Assembly: GCF_016756535.1 (NCBI RefSeq)
Contig: NZ_AP023247.1
Location: forward strand, 3,100,501-3,164,500
Direction: 5' to 3'
DNA from: Mesorhizobium sp. 131-2-1
GTDB taxonomy: Bacteria; Pseudomonadota; Alphaproteobacteria; Rhizobiales; Rhizobiaceae
DNA length: 64,000 nucleotides
Below, piece by piece: positions 26,261 to 35,425 of this stretch (positions are counted from its first letter, which is position 1; the number at the start of each line of letters is the position of its first letter). The notes beneath the pieces were generated by a model. It did no database searches. It had not been told where the DNA came from and was given only the letters and a program-made list of their open reading frames with translations. The translations under genes were made by a program, and so were the position numbers.

Positions 26261-26635
26261 ATGCTACCTCTGCTGCAGGCATTGCATCGAATTGCTGCTC
26301 AGCGCGGCGATGGATTACGGCCGGAATTTCTGCGGATGGCAGGGAAGGGAACATCCCCACGCACCATCGCGATTCGAACAGAGTTCGCCGCGCTGGCCGA
26401 CTACTACCAAGCTCCTGTCGCATCGGGGGATGCGTCGAGCGGAGAGGAAATTGCAGCATGCGAACTTGGTCTCACATGGCCCAACTCGTGCGATCGTCTC
26501 AGGACGTCCTTCGATCCACGCTACCGGGCTGAGCTCCGCCACATGCGGTGCCCAGGGCCTGCCTGCGGCGGCTGTGCAGGTATGGGCGACGCAGAATGCG
26601 TATCGCAAAAACTGCAAGGCGAGCATCGGCAATGA
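26261..26635 (+). CDS. Small protein with a YRxELxxMR motif, coupled to emrA (copy 2)
   Basis: 124 residues from ATG 26261, with AAAGGAG eight bases upstream. The C-terminal part has DPRYRAELRHMRCPGPAC followed by GGCAGMGDAEC, so it is Cys-rich there. The motif relates it to the proteins at 24773 and 41208. Its stop overlaps the emrA start as ATGA, so translation of the efflux gene probably depends on it. A regulatory leader role is possible; direct function is unknown. Confidence 0.55.
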   Translation: MLPLLQALHRIAAQRGDGLRPEFLRMAGKGTSPRTIAIRTEFAALADYYQAPVASGDASSGEEIAACELGLTWPNSCDRLRTSFDPRYRAELRHMRCPGPACGGCAGMGDAECVSQKLQGEHRQ

Positions 26636-27885
26636 CCAAGCACCTTGTCGATCCTGAAGTTATATCCAGCGCTGTGGCGAGCGGCGAGCTCCGATCGCCA
26701 GTGTCGGCCCCTCTGCCGCTTCTGACGCCGGTGACCTCGGATGAAATCGTACCGGTACAGCCGACCGGGCGCCGGAACATCAAGCGTGTCCTTGCCGCCG
26801 TCGTGGTTCTGGCGGGCACCGGTGCAGGCGCTTACTATGGGCACGATTACTGGACGACAGGTCGATATCTGGAATCGACCGATGACGCCTATGTGAAGGC
26901 TGATTCGACGACAGTTGCACCGAAGGTCTCGGGTTACATCGCCGAGGTGCTGGTCCGCGACAACCAGAAGGTCACGGTGGGGCAGGCTCTGGCGCGCATC
27001 GACGACCGCGACTTCCGCGCCGCGCTCGACCAGGCCGAGGCCGACATGCGGGCCGCTGAGGCGACCGTCCGCAATCTCGACGCTCAGATCGTTTTGCAGC
27101 GGGCGCTGATTGAGCAGGCGAAGGCAACGGTCGCTGCAACTCAGGCCTCGCTGAGGTTCGCCGCGGTTGACGCCGACCGTTACGCCACGCTGGCCAAGAG
27201 TGGCACTGGAACAGCGCAGAAGGCCGAGGCCAGCCGCGCCGGGGCGGACCAGCTCGCCGCTGGGCTGGTGCGCGACCAAGCTGCGGTCGTTGCGGCTGAG
27301 GTCAGGATCGATGTTCTCGCAACCGAACGCGACAAGGCGCTTGCTCAGGTGGACCGTGCGCAGGCCGCCGGCGAGCAGGCCAGCCTCAATCTTTCCTATG
27401 CGACTATCACCGCGCCGGTCGACGGTACGGTCGGCGCGCGCACGCTGAGGGTCGGTCAATATGTCGGGGCCGGCACTCAGTTGATGGCGGTGGTGCCGCG
27501 GAATGCCGTCTACGTGGTCGCCAATTTCAAGGAGACACAGCTCACATATGTTCGCGACGGTCAGCCGGTGCGGGTTGCCATCGACGGCTTCCCTGGTGTC
27601 GAGCTTGAGGGCCACGTCGACAGCCTGTCACCGGCAAGCGGTCTCGAATTCGCACTGCTGCCGCCCGATAACGCGACCGGCAATTTTACCAAGATCGTGC
27701 AGCGCATCCCGGTGAAGATCACGATCGACGGCGACGAGCTCGGTGGTCTGCTAAGGGCCGGCATGTCGGTCGAGCCTACCATCGACACCAAGGCGACGGT
27801 GCTTGCCGCGAATGGCCGGTCCGCACGGCCCGACACGCTCTCCTTCAATTGGAAGACCGAGGCCGCGGCGGAGCGCGCCGAGTAG
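26632..27885 (+). CDS. emrA: EmrA/HlyD-type membrane fusion protein
   Basis: 417 residues. One membrane helix near residues 45-65 (VLAAVVVLAGTGAGAYYGHD), then the lipoyl-like half-motif TVAPKVSGYIAEVLVRDNQK, a long alpha-helical hairpin (LDQAEADMRAAEATVRNLDA onwards), the second lipoyl half (YATITAPVDGTVGARTLRVG) and a beta-barrel segment (VVANFKETQLTYVRDGQPV). This is the periplasmic adaptor of an EmrAB-TolC-type drug efflux pump. Its ATG overlaps the stop of the upstream small gene, and the emrB-like partner follows after 50 bases. An outer-membrane channel gene is not in the window. Confidence 0.9.
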   Translation: MTKHLVDPEVISSAVASGELRSPVSAPLPLLTPVTSDEIVPVQPTGRRNIKRVLAAVVVLAGTGAGAYYGHDYWTTGRYLESTDDAYVKADSTTVAPKVSGYIAEVLVRDNQKVTVGQALARIDDRDFRAALDQAEADMRAAEATVRNLDAQIVLQRALIEQAKATVAATQASLRFAAVDADRYATLAKSGTGTAQKAEASRAGADQLAAGLVRDQAAVVAAEVRIDVLATERDKALAQVDRAQAAGEQASLNLSYATITAPVDGTVGARTLRVGQYVGAGTQLMAVVPRNAVYVVANFKETQLTYVRDGQPVRVAIDGFPGVELEGHVDSLSPASGLEFALLPPDNATGNFTKIVQRIPVKITIDGDELGGLLRAGMSVEPTIDTKATVLAANGRSARPDTLSFNWKTEAAAERAE

Positions 27886-27935
27886 GAATTCGCGGGCATT
27901 TGGGCTCGTCTCCCTGCACGCTAGGAGTGGCAGCC

Positions 27936-29549
27936 ATGACAAGCATTGCGTCGTCTATCGCGGCTCCGGCTCGAACTGCCCGGAACGAGACCGGAACCGC
28001 TGGCACTACCGCTTCGCCGCGCGTCTGGGTGGCGGTGGTCGGCTCCACCCTCGGCGCTTTCATGGCCGTGCTGAACATTCAGATCGTCAATGCCTCGCTG
28101 GCCGACATCCAGGGCGCCATTGGAGCCGGCATCGACGATGGCGGCTGGATCTCGACCGCCTATCTCATCGCGGAGATCGTCGTAATCCCGCTGACGGGAT
28201 GGCTGTCCCAGGTCTTCTCGCTGCGCAACTACCTCATCACCAACGCAGTGCTATTCCTCGCCTTTTCAGTGGCTTGTGCCTTCGCCGCCAACCTCGGACA
28301 GATGATCGTGTTGAGGGCCATCCAGGGTTTCACCGGCGGCGTGCTCATCCCGATGGCCTTCACCATCGTCATCACACTGCTTCCCAAGGCGAGACAGCCG
28401 ATCGGATTGGCGCTCTTCGCAATGTCAGCAACCTTCGCGCCGGCCATCGGCCCGACAATCGGCGGCTATCTCACCGAGAACTGGGGCTGGCAGTACATCT
28501 TCTACGTCAACCTTGTGCCCGGCGCGTTGATGGTCGGCATGCTGTGGTTTTCGCTCGACCGCCAGCCGATGAGGCTCGCCTTGCTCGGCAAAGGCGACTG
28601 GCCTGGCATCGTGACCATGGCCGCCGGTCTCGCGGCGCTGCAGACGGTGCTCGAGGAAGGCAACAAGGACGACTGGTTCGGCTCGCTTTTCATCCTGCGG
28701 CTGGCGATCGTCGCGGCCGTGTCGCTCTCGCTATTCGTCTGGATCGAACTCACCTCGAGCCATCCGCTGCTCAACTTGCGGCTGCTCCTGCGTCGCAATT
28801 TCGGCTTCGGCATCCTGGCCAATTTCATGCTGGGAACGGCGCTCTACGGCTCGGTCTTCATCCTGCCGGTCTATCTGGCGCGGATCCAAGGCTACAATGC
28901 CGAGCAGATCGGCTTGGTGCTCGCATGGACCGGCCTGCCGCAGCTCCTGCTGATCCCACTGGTTCCCTACCTGATGCAGCGCTTCGATGTGCGTCTTGTA
29001 ATCGTGACCGGCTTTGCGCTCTTCGCTGCCTCGAATTTCATGAACGTGCACATGACCGCCAACTACGCCAGTGACCAATTGTTCTGGCCGAACATCGTGC
29101 GGGCGATCGGCCAAGCCCTGGTTTTCGCACCGCTCTCGGCGATCGCCGTATCAGGCATCGAGCAGGAGAACGCCGGCTCGGCATCGGCTTTGTTCAACAT
29201 GATCCGCAACCTTGGCGGCGCCGTCGGCATCGCGCTGTTGCAGACCTTCCTGACTAAGCGCGAGCAGTATCATTCGAACGTGCTGGTGCAGTCGGTCTCA
29301 TCGTTTGAAGAGGCAACGCGTTCCCGCATCGCGAAGCTCACCGCCTACTTCCTGTCGCATGGCGTAAGCGATCACGCGCTTGCCGCGCAGAAAGGGGTGA
29401 TCGCGATTGCACTGAGGGTCCGACAGCAGGCCTACATCATGGCCTTCAGCGACACGTTCTTCCTGCTTGGGATTGCCCTGGTGGTTGCGCTCGCGGCCAC
29501 TCTGCTCCTGAAGAAGCCCGACCATATCGAGGGCGGCGGCGGGCACTAA
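27936..29549 (+). CDS. emrB: EmrB/QacA-type MFS drug exporter (DHA2)
   Basis: 537 residues with about 14 membrane segments. The first helix region VAVVGSTLGAFMAVLNIQIV contains the DHA2 motif around LNIQIVNASLADI; motif C-like sequence AMSATFAPAIGPTIGGYLTE is in helix 5. TAGGAG stands before ATG 27936. Together with the adaptor at 26632 it forms a proton-driven efflux pump for hydrophobic compounds; in rhizobia related pumps are induced by plant flavonoids, though no regulator gene lies next to this pair. Confidence 0.92.
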   Translation: MTSIASSIAAPARTARNETGTAGTTASPRVWVAVVGSTLGAFMAVLNIQIVNASLADIQGAIGAGIDDGGWISTAYLIAEIVVIPLTGWLSQVFSLRNYLITNAVLFLAFSVACAFAANLGQMIVLRAIQGFTGGVLIPMAFTIVITLLPKARQPIGLALFAMSATFAPAIGPTIGGYLTENWGWQYIFYVNLVPGALMVGMLWFSLDRQPMRLALLGKGDWPGIVTMAAGLAALQTVLEEGNKDDWFGSLFILRLAIVAAVSLSLFVWIELTSSHPLLNLRLLLRRNFGFGILANFMLGTALYGSVFILPVYLARIQGYNAEQIGLVLAWTGLPQLLLIPLVPYLMQRFDVRLVIVTGFALFAASNFMNVHMTANYASDQLFWPNIVRAIGQALVFAPLSAIAVSGIEQENAGSASALFNMIRNLGGAVGIALLQTFLTKREQYHSNVLVQSVSSFEEATRSRIAKLTAYFLSHGVSDHALAAQKGVIAIALRVRQQAYIMAFSDTFFLLGIALVVALAATLLLKKPDHIEGGGGH

Positions 29550-29987
29550 AAGCGGCGTGGCAACACGATAGGTCAGGGTCGAGCCACCGACGTATGAAGT
29601 GTTAGATGGCGCTTTCGGTGCCGATTCCGAACTACGCGCAACTGATCGACCTCTCTACGGTGCCACGACGGGAAAGAGCCAGGGCAAGTACAGGCCTGCC
29701 GGAGGCACAGGCGTCAGGAGGAACCGCATTGAAGGCAACCCTGCTTTTGGCGGTGTCAGCGCGTCCTATAGGGGCGCATGATCCTCAATATCCGCATCGA
29801 TTCTGCCAGGGGGCGCTCCGGATGTCGGCGGCAATGGCCCGCTGCCGTGTCCGAAACCCCTAGCGATGTCCAATGGGTTGTCAGCCTGACCGATGCCCGC
29901 CGCAGCTCCGAAGCGGCGGGCAACCTGCAAGAAAGAGCCCCGGCGCTGTGCGCTGGGGCCGATATGCATCGCATTTTCAGTGGCTGG
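29550..29987. other. Intergenic, no gene seen
   Basis: About 440 bases between the convergent exporter and hydrolase genes. Open frames here are antisense extensions of the hydrolase or chance frames. No clear terminator stem with a T run was found. Confidence 0.35.
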
Positions 29988-30794
29988 CTAAGCTGCCTGC
30001 AGCGGGACACTCTTGGGCGCGCGGGCGTTTCGCGCGGCCCAGTCGAGTGCGAAGTCCGCGACCTCCTCCCAGCCTGGCTGAAGACAGGTCCAGTGCGAGC
30101 GGTTGGGATAGATCTTCAGCTCGGTCTTCGACGGCGCCTGCTTCTGCTTTTCGAACATGGCCTTGGTCATCTTGGCCTGGGCTATCAGGTCGATACCGCC
30201 GCCAATGAGCAGCAGAGGTGCGCGATTGGGGTTGTCCCAGCGGATCTTCCCTGCGGCCGAGACCAGGCCGTCCCAGTAGATCTTCCCTGGCGTCGGGACA
30301 ATGTAGCGGTCGTACATGGTATTGACCTGCGCTGCAGGCACGGTCTGTGCGAAGCGCGTTCTGAAGAACGTCCGCGACATGGTCATGGCGCGGCGCCAAC
30401 TCCCCCAGGAAAAGAACACAGGGAAGGTCGACTTGATGGTCTGCCACCCGACCAGTACGCCGGAAGTCGGGGCGGGGTCGATGGCGACACCGACCACGCC
30501 GAGCCCCCGGTCAAGCAGATGCTGCGTGACGGTACCGCCAAACGAGTGCCCGATCAGGATTGGTGGCTCGGGCAACGCGCGGATGAGCCGATCGTAGTGA
30601 TTGATGAGCTCGTTGATGCCGACCCGGGCGAGGGCGGGGTTCGGGGACGCACGTAGCTCGCTTGGAGATCGATCGTCGAGCGGCCATGATGGAGCGATGA
30701 CGGTGTAGCCCCTGGCTTCGTAACGCGCCTTGAAGCCTTCCCAGCAGTGGGCGTTCAGCCAGGCGCCGTGGATTAGCATGATGGTCTTGGACAT
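29988..30794 (-). CDS. Alpha/beta hydrolase
   Basis: 268 residues. KTIMLIHGAWLNAHCWEGF gives the oxyanion-hole strand, GHSFGG the nucleophile elbow with Ser84, GGGIDLIAQ the likely acid region, and SHWTCLQPGWEEVADFALDW the region of the catalytic His. ATG 30794 has GGAG six bases upstream. The fold is clear, the substrate is not; the family includes esterases and lactonases. Confidence 0.87.
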   Translation of the reverse strand: MSKTIMLIHGAWLNAHCWEGFKARYEARGYTVIAPSWPLDDRSPSELRASPNPALARVGINELINHYDRLIRALPEPPILIGHSFGGTVTQHLLDRGLGVVGVAIDPAPTSGVLVGWQTIKSTFPVFFSWGSWRRAMTMSRTFFRTRFAQTVPAAQVNTMYDRYIVPTPGKIYWDGLVSAAGKIRWDNPNRAPLLLIGGGIDLIAQAKMTKAMFEKQKQAPSKTELKIYPNRSHWTCLQPGWEEVADFALDWAARNARAPKSVPLQAA

Positions 30795-31233
30795 TGGTCG
30801 CTCCGTCGGTTCTGCTTGATATGCCCGTGCTCCGCATTTGCTCGATCGACCAGCGCCGATAAGAGCCATCAGAACGCTACGTCGAGGGGGCGCGCGCAGT
30901 CGACTGCATCAAGGCCGTGGATGGCTAGTACAGGGGAGCAGGATGTCCCGCGCGCTGGGGTAGTGCCGACAGGCAAGAGGCAAAGCCGCCGTTGGCTTGA
31001 ATAGTGCCGACGTTCGGACGTTTTGCGAGGGGTCACCTAAGCTCGCGACGGATTTGCCATAGACCTGAGAATGGCATGACCGACGCCTCCGTCCGATGTT
31101 GCGCGGGCTGCGGCGGGGGCAATCTGCTCAGCGACGCCGGGCGGCCGTCCGTGGAGGCACATGCCGATCCACGGGAGCCAGCGGTGGAGGCGGTCGTGAT
31201 GGCCGCGGGAATGGCGATCAACAGGAGACAAGT
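30795..31233. other. Intergenic, mostly empty
   Basis: About 440 bases between divergent genes. A 53-residue frame from ATG 31076 (VRCCAGCGGGNLLSD) ends in an ATGA overlap with the next gene but has no convincing ribosome binding site, so it is not called. Confidence 0.3.
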
Positions 31234-32163
31234 ATGAACACGAACGTGAGCTTGGACGACATTTCACACTCCGGTCGACCGGGGTCCGACGAACTGGTTC
31301 CGTCGCGCTACGCACTCAAGGTCGGCGACATTGACGTGTTGGTTATCAGCGATGGAGTGTTACCAATTCCATCCCAGACGATCGCATACAATGTCGACCC
31401 GGCCGTCCGGACAGCTTGGCTGGAGGACGAGTTTCTGTCGCCGGAGATGCTCGAGTGGCCGCTGAACGTGGTCGTGGTGCGCAGTGGCGACCAGACCATA
31501 CTCGTCGACGCCGGGCTAGGGGCGGACCCGGACTTGCACCTGCCGCGGGCCGGGCAGTTGGTTCATCGACTGGAGGCCGCCGGCATCGACCTCGCATCAG
31601 TGACTGATGTGGTGCTGACCCACATGCACATGGACCACATTGGCGGGCTGCTCGTCGACGGCGTGAAGGAGCGGCTGAATCCAGACCTGCGGATTCACGT
31701 GGCAGCCGCCGAGCTCAAGTTTTGGGAGTCGCCAGATTTCTCGCGCGTCTCCATGCCTCAGGGATTCCCGGATGCGCTTCGTCGGGCGGCCAAGCGTTTC
31801 GCGAATGAATACCGTGGCCAGTTGCGCCCGTTCGATCACGAGCACGAAGTGGCGCCGGGGGTAGTCGTCCAGCGCACTGGCGGCCACACCCCCGGGCACA
31901 GCGTGGTTCGCCTGGCGTCCGGCGGCGACCGGCTGACATTCGCCGGGGACCTTGTATTCCAGGTCGGGTTCGACCATCCCGACTGGCACAACGGCTTCGA
32001 ACACGACCCAGAGGAGGCGGCCCGCGTCCGCATCAGTCTTATGCGGGAACTCGCGGCGAACCGCGAGCCGCTGGTGGCCACTCACCTGCCGTTCCCGTCC
32101 GTCTGCCATGTGGCGGTGGACGGCGACGCCTTTCGTTGGGTTCCGGCCGTCTGGGACTACTGA
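31234..32163 (+). CDS. Metallo-beta-lactamase-fold hydrolase
   Basis: 309 residues. The metal-binding motif is THMHMDHIGG; further ligands are in GGHTPGHSVVRL (His) and FAGDLVFQ (Asp), with a final His in VATHLPFPS. The size and the N-terminal LEWPLNVVVVRSGDQTILVD resemble the group that includes quorum-quenching lactonases and methyl-parathion-type hydrolases. CAGGAG stands before ATG 31234. Substrate not assigned. A palindrome and a Bfd-like gene follow directly. Confidence 0.88.
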   Translation: MNTNVSLDDISHSGRPGSDELVPSRYALKVGDIDVLVISDGVLPIPSQTIAYNVDPAVRTAWLEDEFLSPEMLEWPLNVVVVRSGDQTILVDAGLGADPDLHLPRAGQLVHRLEAAGIDLASVTDVVLTHMHMDHIGGLLVDGVKERLNPDLRIHVAAAELKFWESPDFSRVSMPQGFPDALRRAAKRFANEYRGQLRPFDHEHEVAPGVVVQRTGGHTPGHSVVRLASGGDRLTFAGDLVFQVGFDHPDWHNGFEHDPEEAARVRISLMRELAANREPLVATHLPFPSVCHVAVDGDAFRWVPAVWDY

Positions 32164-32196
32164 CCATCTTGCTGGGCTAGGACCAGACCCGCCGAG

Positions 32197-32206
32197 GTGA
32201 CGTCAC
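32197..32206. promoter_or_regulatory. Palindrome GTGACGTCAC upstream of the Bfd-like gene
   Basis: A perfect 10-base palindrome 20 bases before the start of the gene at 32226. The 12-mer GGTGACGTCACA recurs at 32634-32645, upstream of the regulator at 32787. It may be an operator; the binding protein is unknown. Confidence 0.4.
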
Positions 32207-32225
32207 AGTCGAGAGACATAGCGCC

Positions 32226-32435
32226 ATGATCGTCTGTTCGTGCAATGTGTTGACCGATCAGGATGTCCGCTCCGCTGTTGAGGCGGAGCGGACACGCTCG
32301 ACCAGTCAGGTCTATAACCGTCTCGGCTGCAACCCCAAATGCGGCCGCTGTGTGGTCACCATCCGCCGCCTCACGGATGAGGAGTTCGGCAGGGCCCGTT
32401 CGGCAAAGGCCTGCACGCGACTATCGCAACTCTGA
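32226..32435 (+). CDS. bfd: Bacterioferritin-associated ferredoxin-like [2Fe-2S] protein
   Basis: 69 residues. C4 and C6 (VCSCNVLTD) with C39 and C42 (CNPKCGRC) make the CxC...CxxC pattern of Bfd. In E. coli Bfd reduces and releases iron from bacterioferritin. No bacterioferritin gene is seen within the window. It lies 62 bases after the metallo-beta-lactamase-fold gene. Confidence 0.85.
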   Translation: MIVCSCNVLTDQDVRSAVEAERTRSTSQVYNRLGCNPKCGRCVVTIRRLTDEEFGRARSAKACTRLSQL

Positions 32436-32634
32436 CTCGGCTGCCGCCGGCCACAGCGTGGCTTTCCGCGCACAGCCGTGGCATGCCACGGCCGCGGAGA
32501 CAATCAACTCCTGTATCGTCGTGGGTTATGCAGCCCCATACCGAAGTATAGGTTGGGCATCGAAACCTCTGTGCTCGATCGCACTTTGGCGTAGTAGCGC
32601 TGCCGATCCCAATTCCGCTATCTAAGTTCCGACG

Positions 32635-32644
32635 GTGACGTCAC
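32635..32644. promoter_or_regulatory. Second GTGACGTCAC palindrome, upstream of the FixJ-like gene
   Basis: Same 10-base palindrome as at 32197, 143 bases before the regulator gene at 32787. The gap 32436-32786 otherwise shows no gene. Confidence 0.4.
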
Positions 32645-32786
32645 ACGTTGGTGGGGCATGTACGGACTACCTATGACAAGCATCAAGCGCAGCTCATTGG
32701 TTGACGTGTGGCGGACGCGCGGTTGATAATATGCTGTGTAAACGCAGCTAATTTCGTGTCCAGCAGATCTCCCTGAGGCGAGGATC

Positions 32787-33443
32787 ATGGGCGTGCTAGA
32801 TTCAGCATCCGGAGCATATTCAGGAAGCGAAGGCCGCCCGATAGCGATTCTCGTGGATGATGACACAGAAGTCCGCGACTCCTTGGAGGAGTTGCTGAAT
32901 TCGGTCGGTATTGAATCGATATCGTTCTCTTCGACCCAGGCAGTGCTGGATGCAGAGCTTCCAGATCGCCCGGCTTGCCTTGTCCTCGATGTGCGCATGC
33001 CGGGTCTGAGCGGCCTCGATCTCCAGCATCTTCTACTGGCCAAGGGCATCCAGACGCCGGTAGTGTTCCTGACGGGGCACGGCGACATCGCGATGAGCGT
33101 GCAAGCGATGAAAGCGGGAGCGGTTGACTTCTTGACCAAACCTGTGCGCGACCAGACCTTCCTCGACGCGATATCGGTCGCCGTCAGCACCGATATCGCC
33201 CGGAGAGCGGCGGCGACCGTATCGCGCAAGACCATGGCGCTCTATGAGACGCTCACTCCCCGTGAGCGTGAGGTGCTCAGGTTTGTCGTCTCCGGGGCGA
33301 TGAACAAGCAGATCGCATTCGATCTCGGCATCAGCGAAATCACCGTGAAGCTCCATCGGAGCAACATGATGAAGAAGATGAATGCAAGATCCCTCACGCA
33401 TCTTTTGAGTGCTTGGCAGTCTTTGCCGGCCGAGGCGCGCTGA
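32787..33443 (+). CDS. FixJ-like response regulator
   Basis: 218 residues. Receiver domain with the acidic pocket D24-D26, phosphoacceptor D68 (LVLDVRMPG), Thr in VFLTGHGDIAMS and Lys in FLTKPV. A LuxR-type helix-turn-helix follows from about 150 (LTPREREVLRFVVSGAMNKQ; ISEITVKLHRSNMMKKM). In FixJ, phosphorylation by FixL activates microaerobic genes. The partner is most likely the kinase that starts 120 bases downstream at 33563. It resembles the regulator at 47430 more than the one at 46406. Confidence 0.92.
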   Translation: MGVLDSASGAYSGSEGRPIAILVDDDTEVRDSLEELLNSVGIESISFSSTQAVLDAELPDRPACLVLDVRMPGLSGLDLQHLLLAKGIQTPVVFLTGHGDIAMSVQAMKAGAVDFLTKPVRDQTFLDAISVAVSTDIARRAAATVSRKTMALYETLTPREREVLRFVVSGAMNKQIAFDLGISEITVKLHRSNMMKKMNARSLTHLLSAWQSLPAEAR

Positions 33444-33562
33444 TTGCCACTCGAGATGCGGCTCCCGCTCTGGGGACAATATGCTCGCAGCCAGAAGCAG
33501 TGGTCGGCAGGACCGAGGCTGATACCGGAGCCGGCGGATGGGCGGTTTCGAGAGGGTCTGAA

Positions 33563-35425
33563 ATGGGACTGACGTCAATGACACAACGCCGCGCCGTGGT
33601 TGCGGCGATCGGCGCTGGGTCAGTCTTACTTGCATTCTTTGCCGGAGAGCCTTCAGGCCTGCTGGTCACCATTGCAGTTATATGCATTTGCCTCGGATGG
33701 AAGACCGGATTGGCGGCGATTGCCGCAGCCAGCCTGTTTTCGGCCGTGATGCTGCCGGCCTACGGGGCCGAGAATGGCGCCGTCCGGTTGCTGGCGTTTG
33801 TTGCTGCCGCGCTTGGCCTTTGGCTTGTGGTGAACATTTTCAGAAGGATGAGCTTTTTTGACCGCGTCTACCGGGGAGCTGGACCGAGTATCGCCGATAT
33901 TCCCGGCTTCGGCTGGTCTGCTAACGCGGACGGGCGCCTTCGAGTCCTCAACGCTGCAGCGCTCGAATACGTTGGCATTACCGTGGAAGAAATGCGCGAG
34001 ATCATGGATGCAGACGACTCCTGGTGGCTGAGATTTGTTCATCCCGACGATGTTGAGACGACTATCGCGAAATGGCGCCACAGTCTGCAGACCGGCGAGC
34101 CGATGATCGAGGAGCAGCGCTTGCGCCGGTTTGATGGCACCTATCGATGGTTTCGCGAAACAGGGGTTGCTTCGCGCGATGAGCGGGGGCGAATAGTCGG
34201 CTGGTATGGCCATACCGAGGACATCGACGACCGGCGCAGGGCGGAAGCTGCGCTACGCCAGAGCGAGAGAGAACTGAGGCTCTTGGTCGATACGGTTCCC
34301 ACCATGATCTGGCTGATGACGCCGGCGGGATTGCCGTACTATTTCAACAAACGGTTCGTCGACTGGGCAGGCATCGACTCGACCAAGGTCGAACCGCGTG
34401 GCACCCGGCAATTCGCCTCGCATGTGGAGTTGTTCCATCCTGATGATCGGGCCGCCGTCAAGGCCGTCTTCCAGAAGTCCTTTGCCCGCGGAGAGTCACT
34501 GCAGCACAAAGGCAGGCTGTGTCGGAAGGATGGGGAATATCGCTGGATCGATTCGCGCTTCGAACCGCTTCGCGACGAAGATGGCGCTATCCTTCGCTGG
34601 TACGGCGTCAACTTCGACATCGACGATGAGGTCCGCGCTCAGGAATCCCTGCGTCTTGCGGACGAACGGCTCGCGCGCGCCTTACGCGCCGCCAGCCTGT
34701 CCGAACTGTCGGTGTCGATTGCCCACGAGCTCAACCAGCCGCTGCAGGCGGTCGTGTCCAACGCCGGCGCTTTCCAGAGATGGCTGAACGCCGATCCGCC
34801 AAATTTCGATCATGCCAGCCGGGTCGCCCAGAAGATCATCAAAAACGCCGACGCGGCGGCGCAAGTGATCAGCCGCATCCGGGCGCTGTTCAGCAAGAGT
34901 GAAGGCGAACCGCACGCAATCGATTTGAACTCCGTGATCCGGGAAGTCTGTGACCTGCTGGGTGACGGGCTCGCATCGAGCAGCGTCAAGCTGGACCTTC
35001 ATCTAGACCCCCACCTTCCTGCGGTGGCCGCAGACCGCGTTCAGATGGAGCAGGTCGTCCTCAACCTTGTTCGCAATGGCATCGAAGCGATGCAGGACGT
35101 CGCCACTAATATGCGAAGCCTGCTGATCGTCTCGCGACATCAGAATGACGGCACAGTCGAAGTCGAAGTGCGAGATCGCGGCCGCGGGCTTGGCAATCCG
35201 GAAATGATTTTCGAGGCGTTCTACACGACCAAGCCGGATGGAATGGGAATGGGCCTGGCAATCTGCCGGTCGATTGTCGAGGCACACTGCGGACGGCTAT
35301 GGGCCGAAAATGTCGAGACCGGGGGGGCATCGATAACCTTCAGCCTTCCCATCAGCGCTGCCAACTCCGCCAGCACACCTGACGCTGCAACTGTAATCGC
35401 CGGAGTGGGCGCTTTCAGAGGCTGA
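33563..35425 (+). CDS. Membrane PAS-domain sensor histidine kinase
   Basis: 620 residues. Three to four N-terminal membrane segments (VVAAIGAGSVLLAFFAGE to LLAFVAAALGLWLVVNIF), two PAS domains with PAC ends (GWYGHTEDIDDRRRAEAALR; RWYGVNFDIDDEVRAQESLR), a HisKA domain with H388 (SIAHELNQPLQAVVSN) and an ATPase domain (NLVRNGIEAM; RDRGRGLGN; GMGMGLAICRSIVEAHCGRL). Unlike FixL there is no obvious haem-binding PAS histidine. ATG 33563 is chosen for its GAGAGGGT; the frame is open further upstream. Its 3' end overlaps the convergent permease gene by 11 bases. The core is paralogous to the kinase at 42795. Confidence 0.9.
   Translation: MGLTSMTQRRAVVAAIGAGSVLLAFFAGEPSGLLVTIAVICICLGWKTGLAAIAAASLFSAVMLPAYGAENGAVRLLAFVAAALGLWLVVNIFRRMSFFDRVYRGAGPSIADIPGFGWSANADGRLRVLNAAALEYVGITVEEMREIMDADDSWWLRFVHPDDVETTIAKWRHSLQTGEPMIEEQRLRRFDGTYRWFRETGVASRDERGRIVGWYGHTEDIDDRRRAEAALRQSERELRLLVDTVPTMIWLMTPAGLPYYFNKRFVDWAGIDSTKVEPRGTRQFASHVELFHPDDRAAVKAVFQKSFARGESLQHKGRLCRKDGEYRWIDSRFEPLRDEDGAILRWYGVNFDIDDEVRAQESLRLADERLARALRAASLSELSVSIAHELNQPLQAVVSNAGAFQRWLNADPPNFDHASRVAQKIIKNADAAAQVISRIRALFSKSEGEPHAIDLNSVIREVCDLLGDGLASSSVKLDLHLDPHLPAVAADRVQMEQVVLNLVRNGIEAMQDVATNMRSLLIVSRHQNDGTVEVEVRDRGRGLGNPEMIFEAFYTTKPDGMGMGLAICRSIVEAHCGRLWAENVETGGASITFSLPISAANSASTPDAATVIAGVGAFRG

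Noticed and set aside
26521..27615. A 364-codon open frame antisense to the emrA-like gene
   Set aside because: It mirrors the well-supported membrane fusion protein, has no ribosome binding site and has no family pattern.
27803..29074. A 423-codon plus-strand frame overlapping the emrB-like gene
   Set aside because: Out of frame with a clear 14-helix transporter and rich in Arg/His/Pro, as expected for a shadow frame.
31076..31237. A 53-codon ORF ending in an ATGA overlap with the metallo-beta-lactamase-fold gene
   Set aside because: No ribosome binding site and no family pattern; the overlap alone is not enough.
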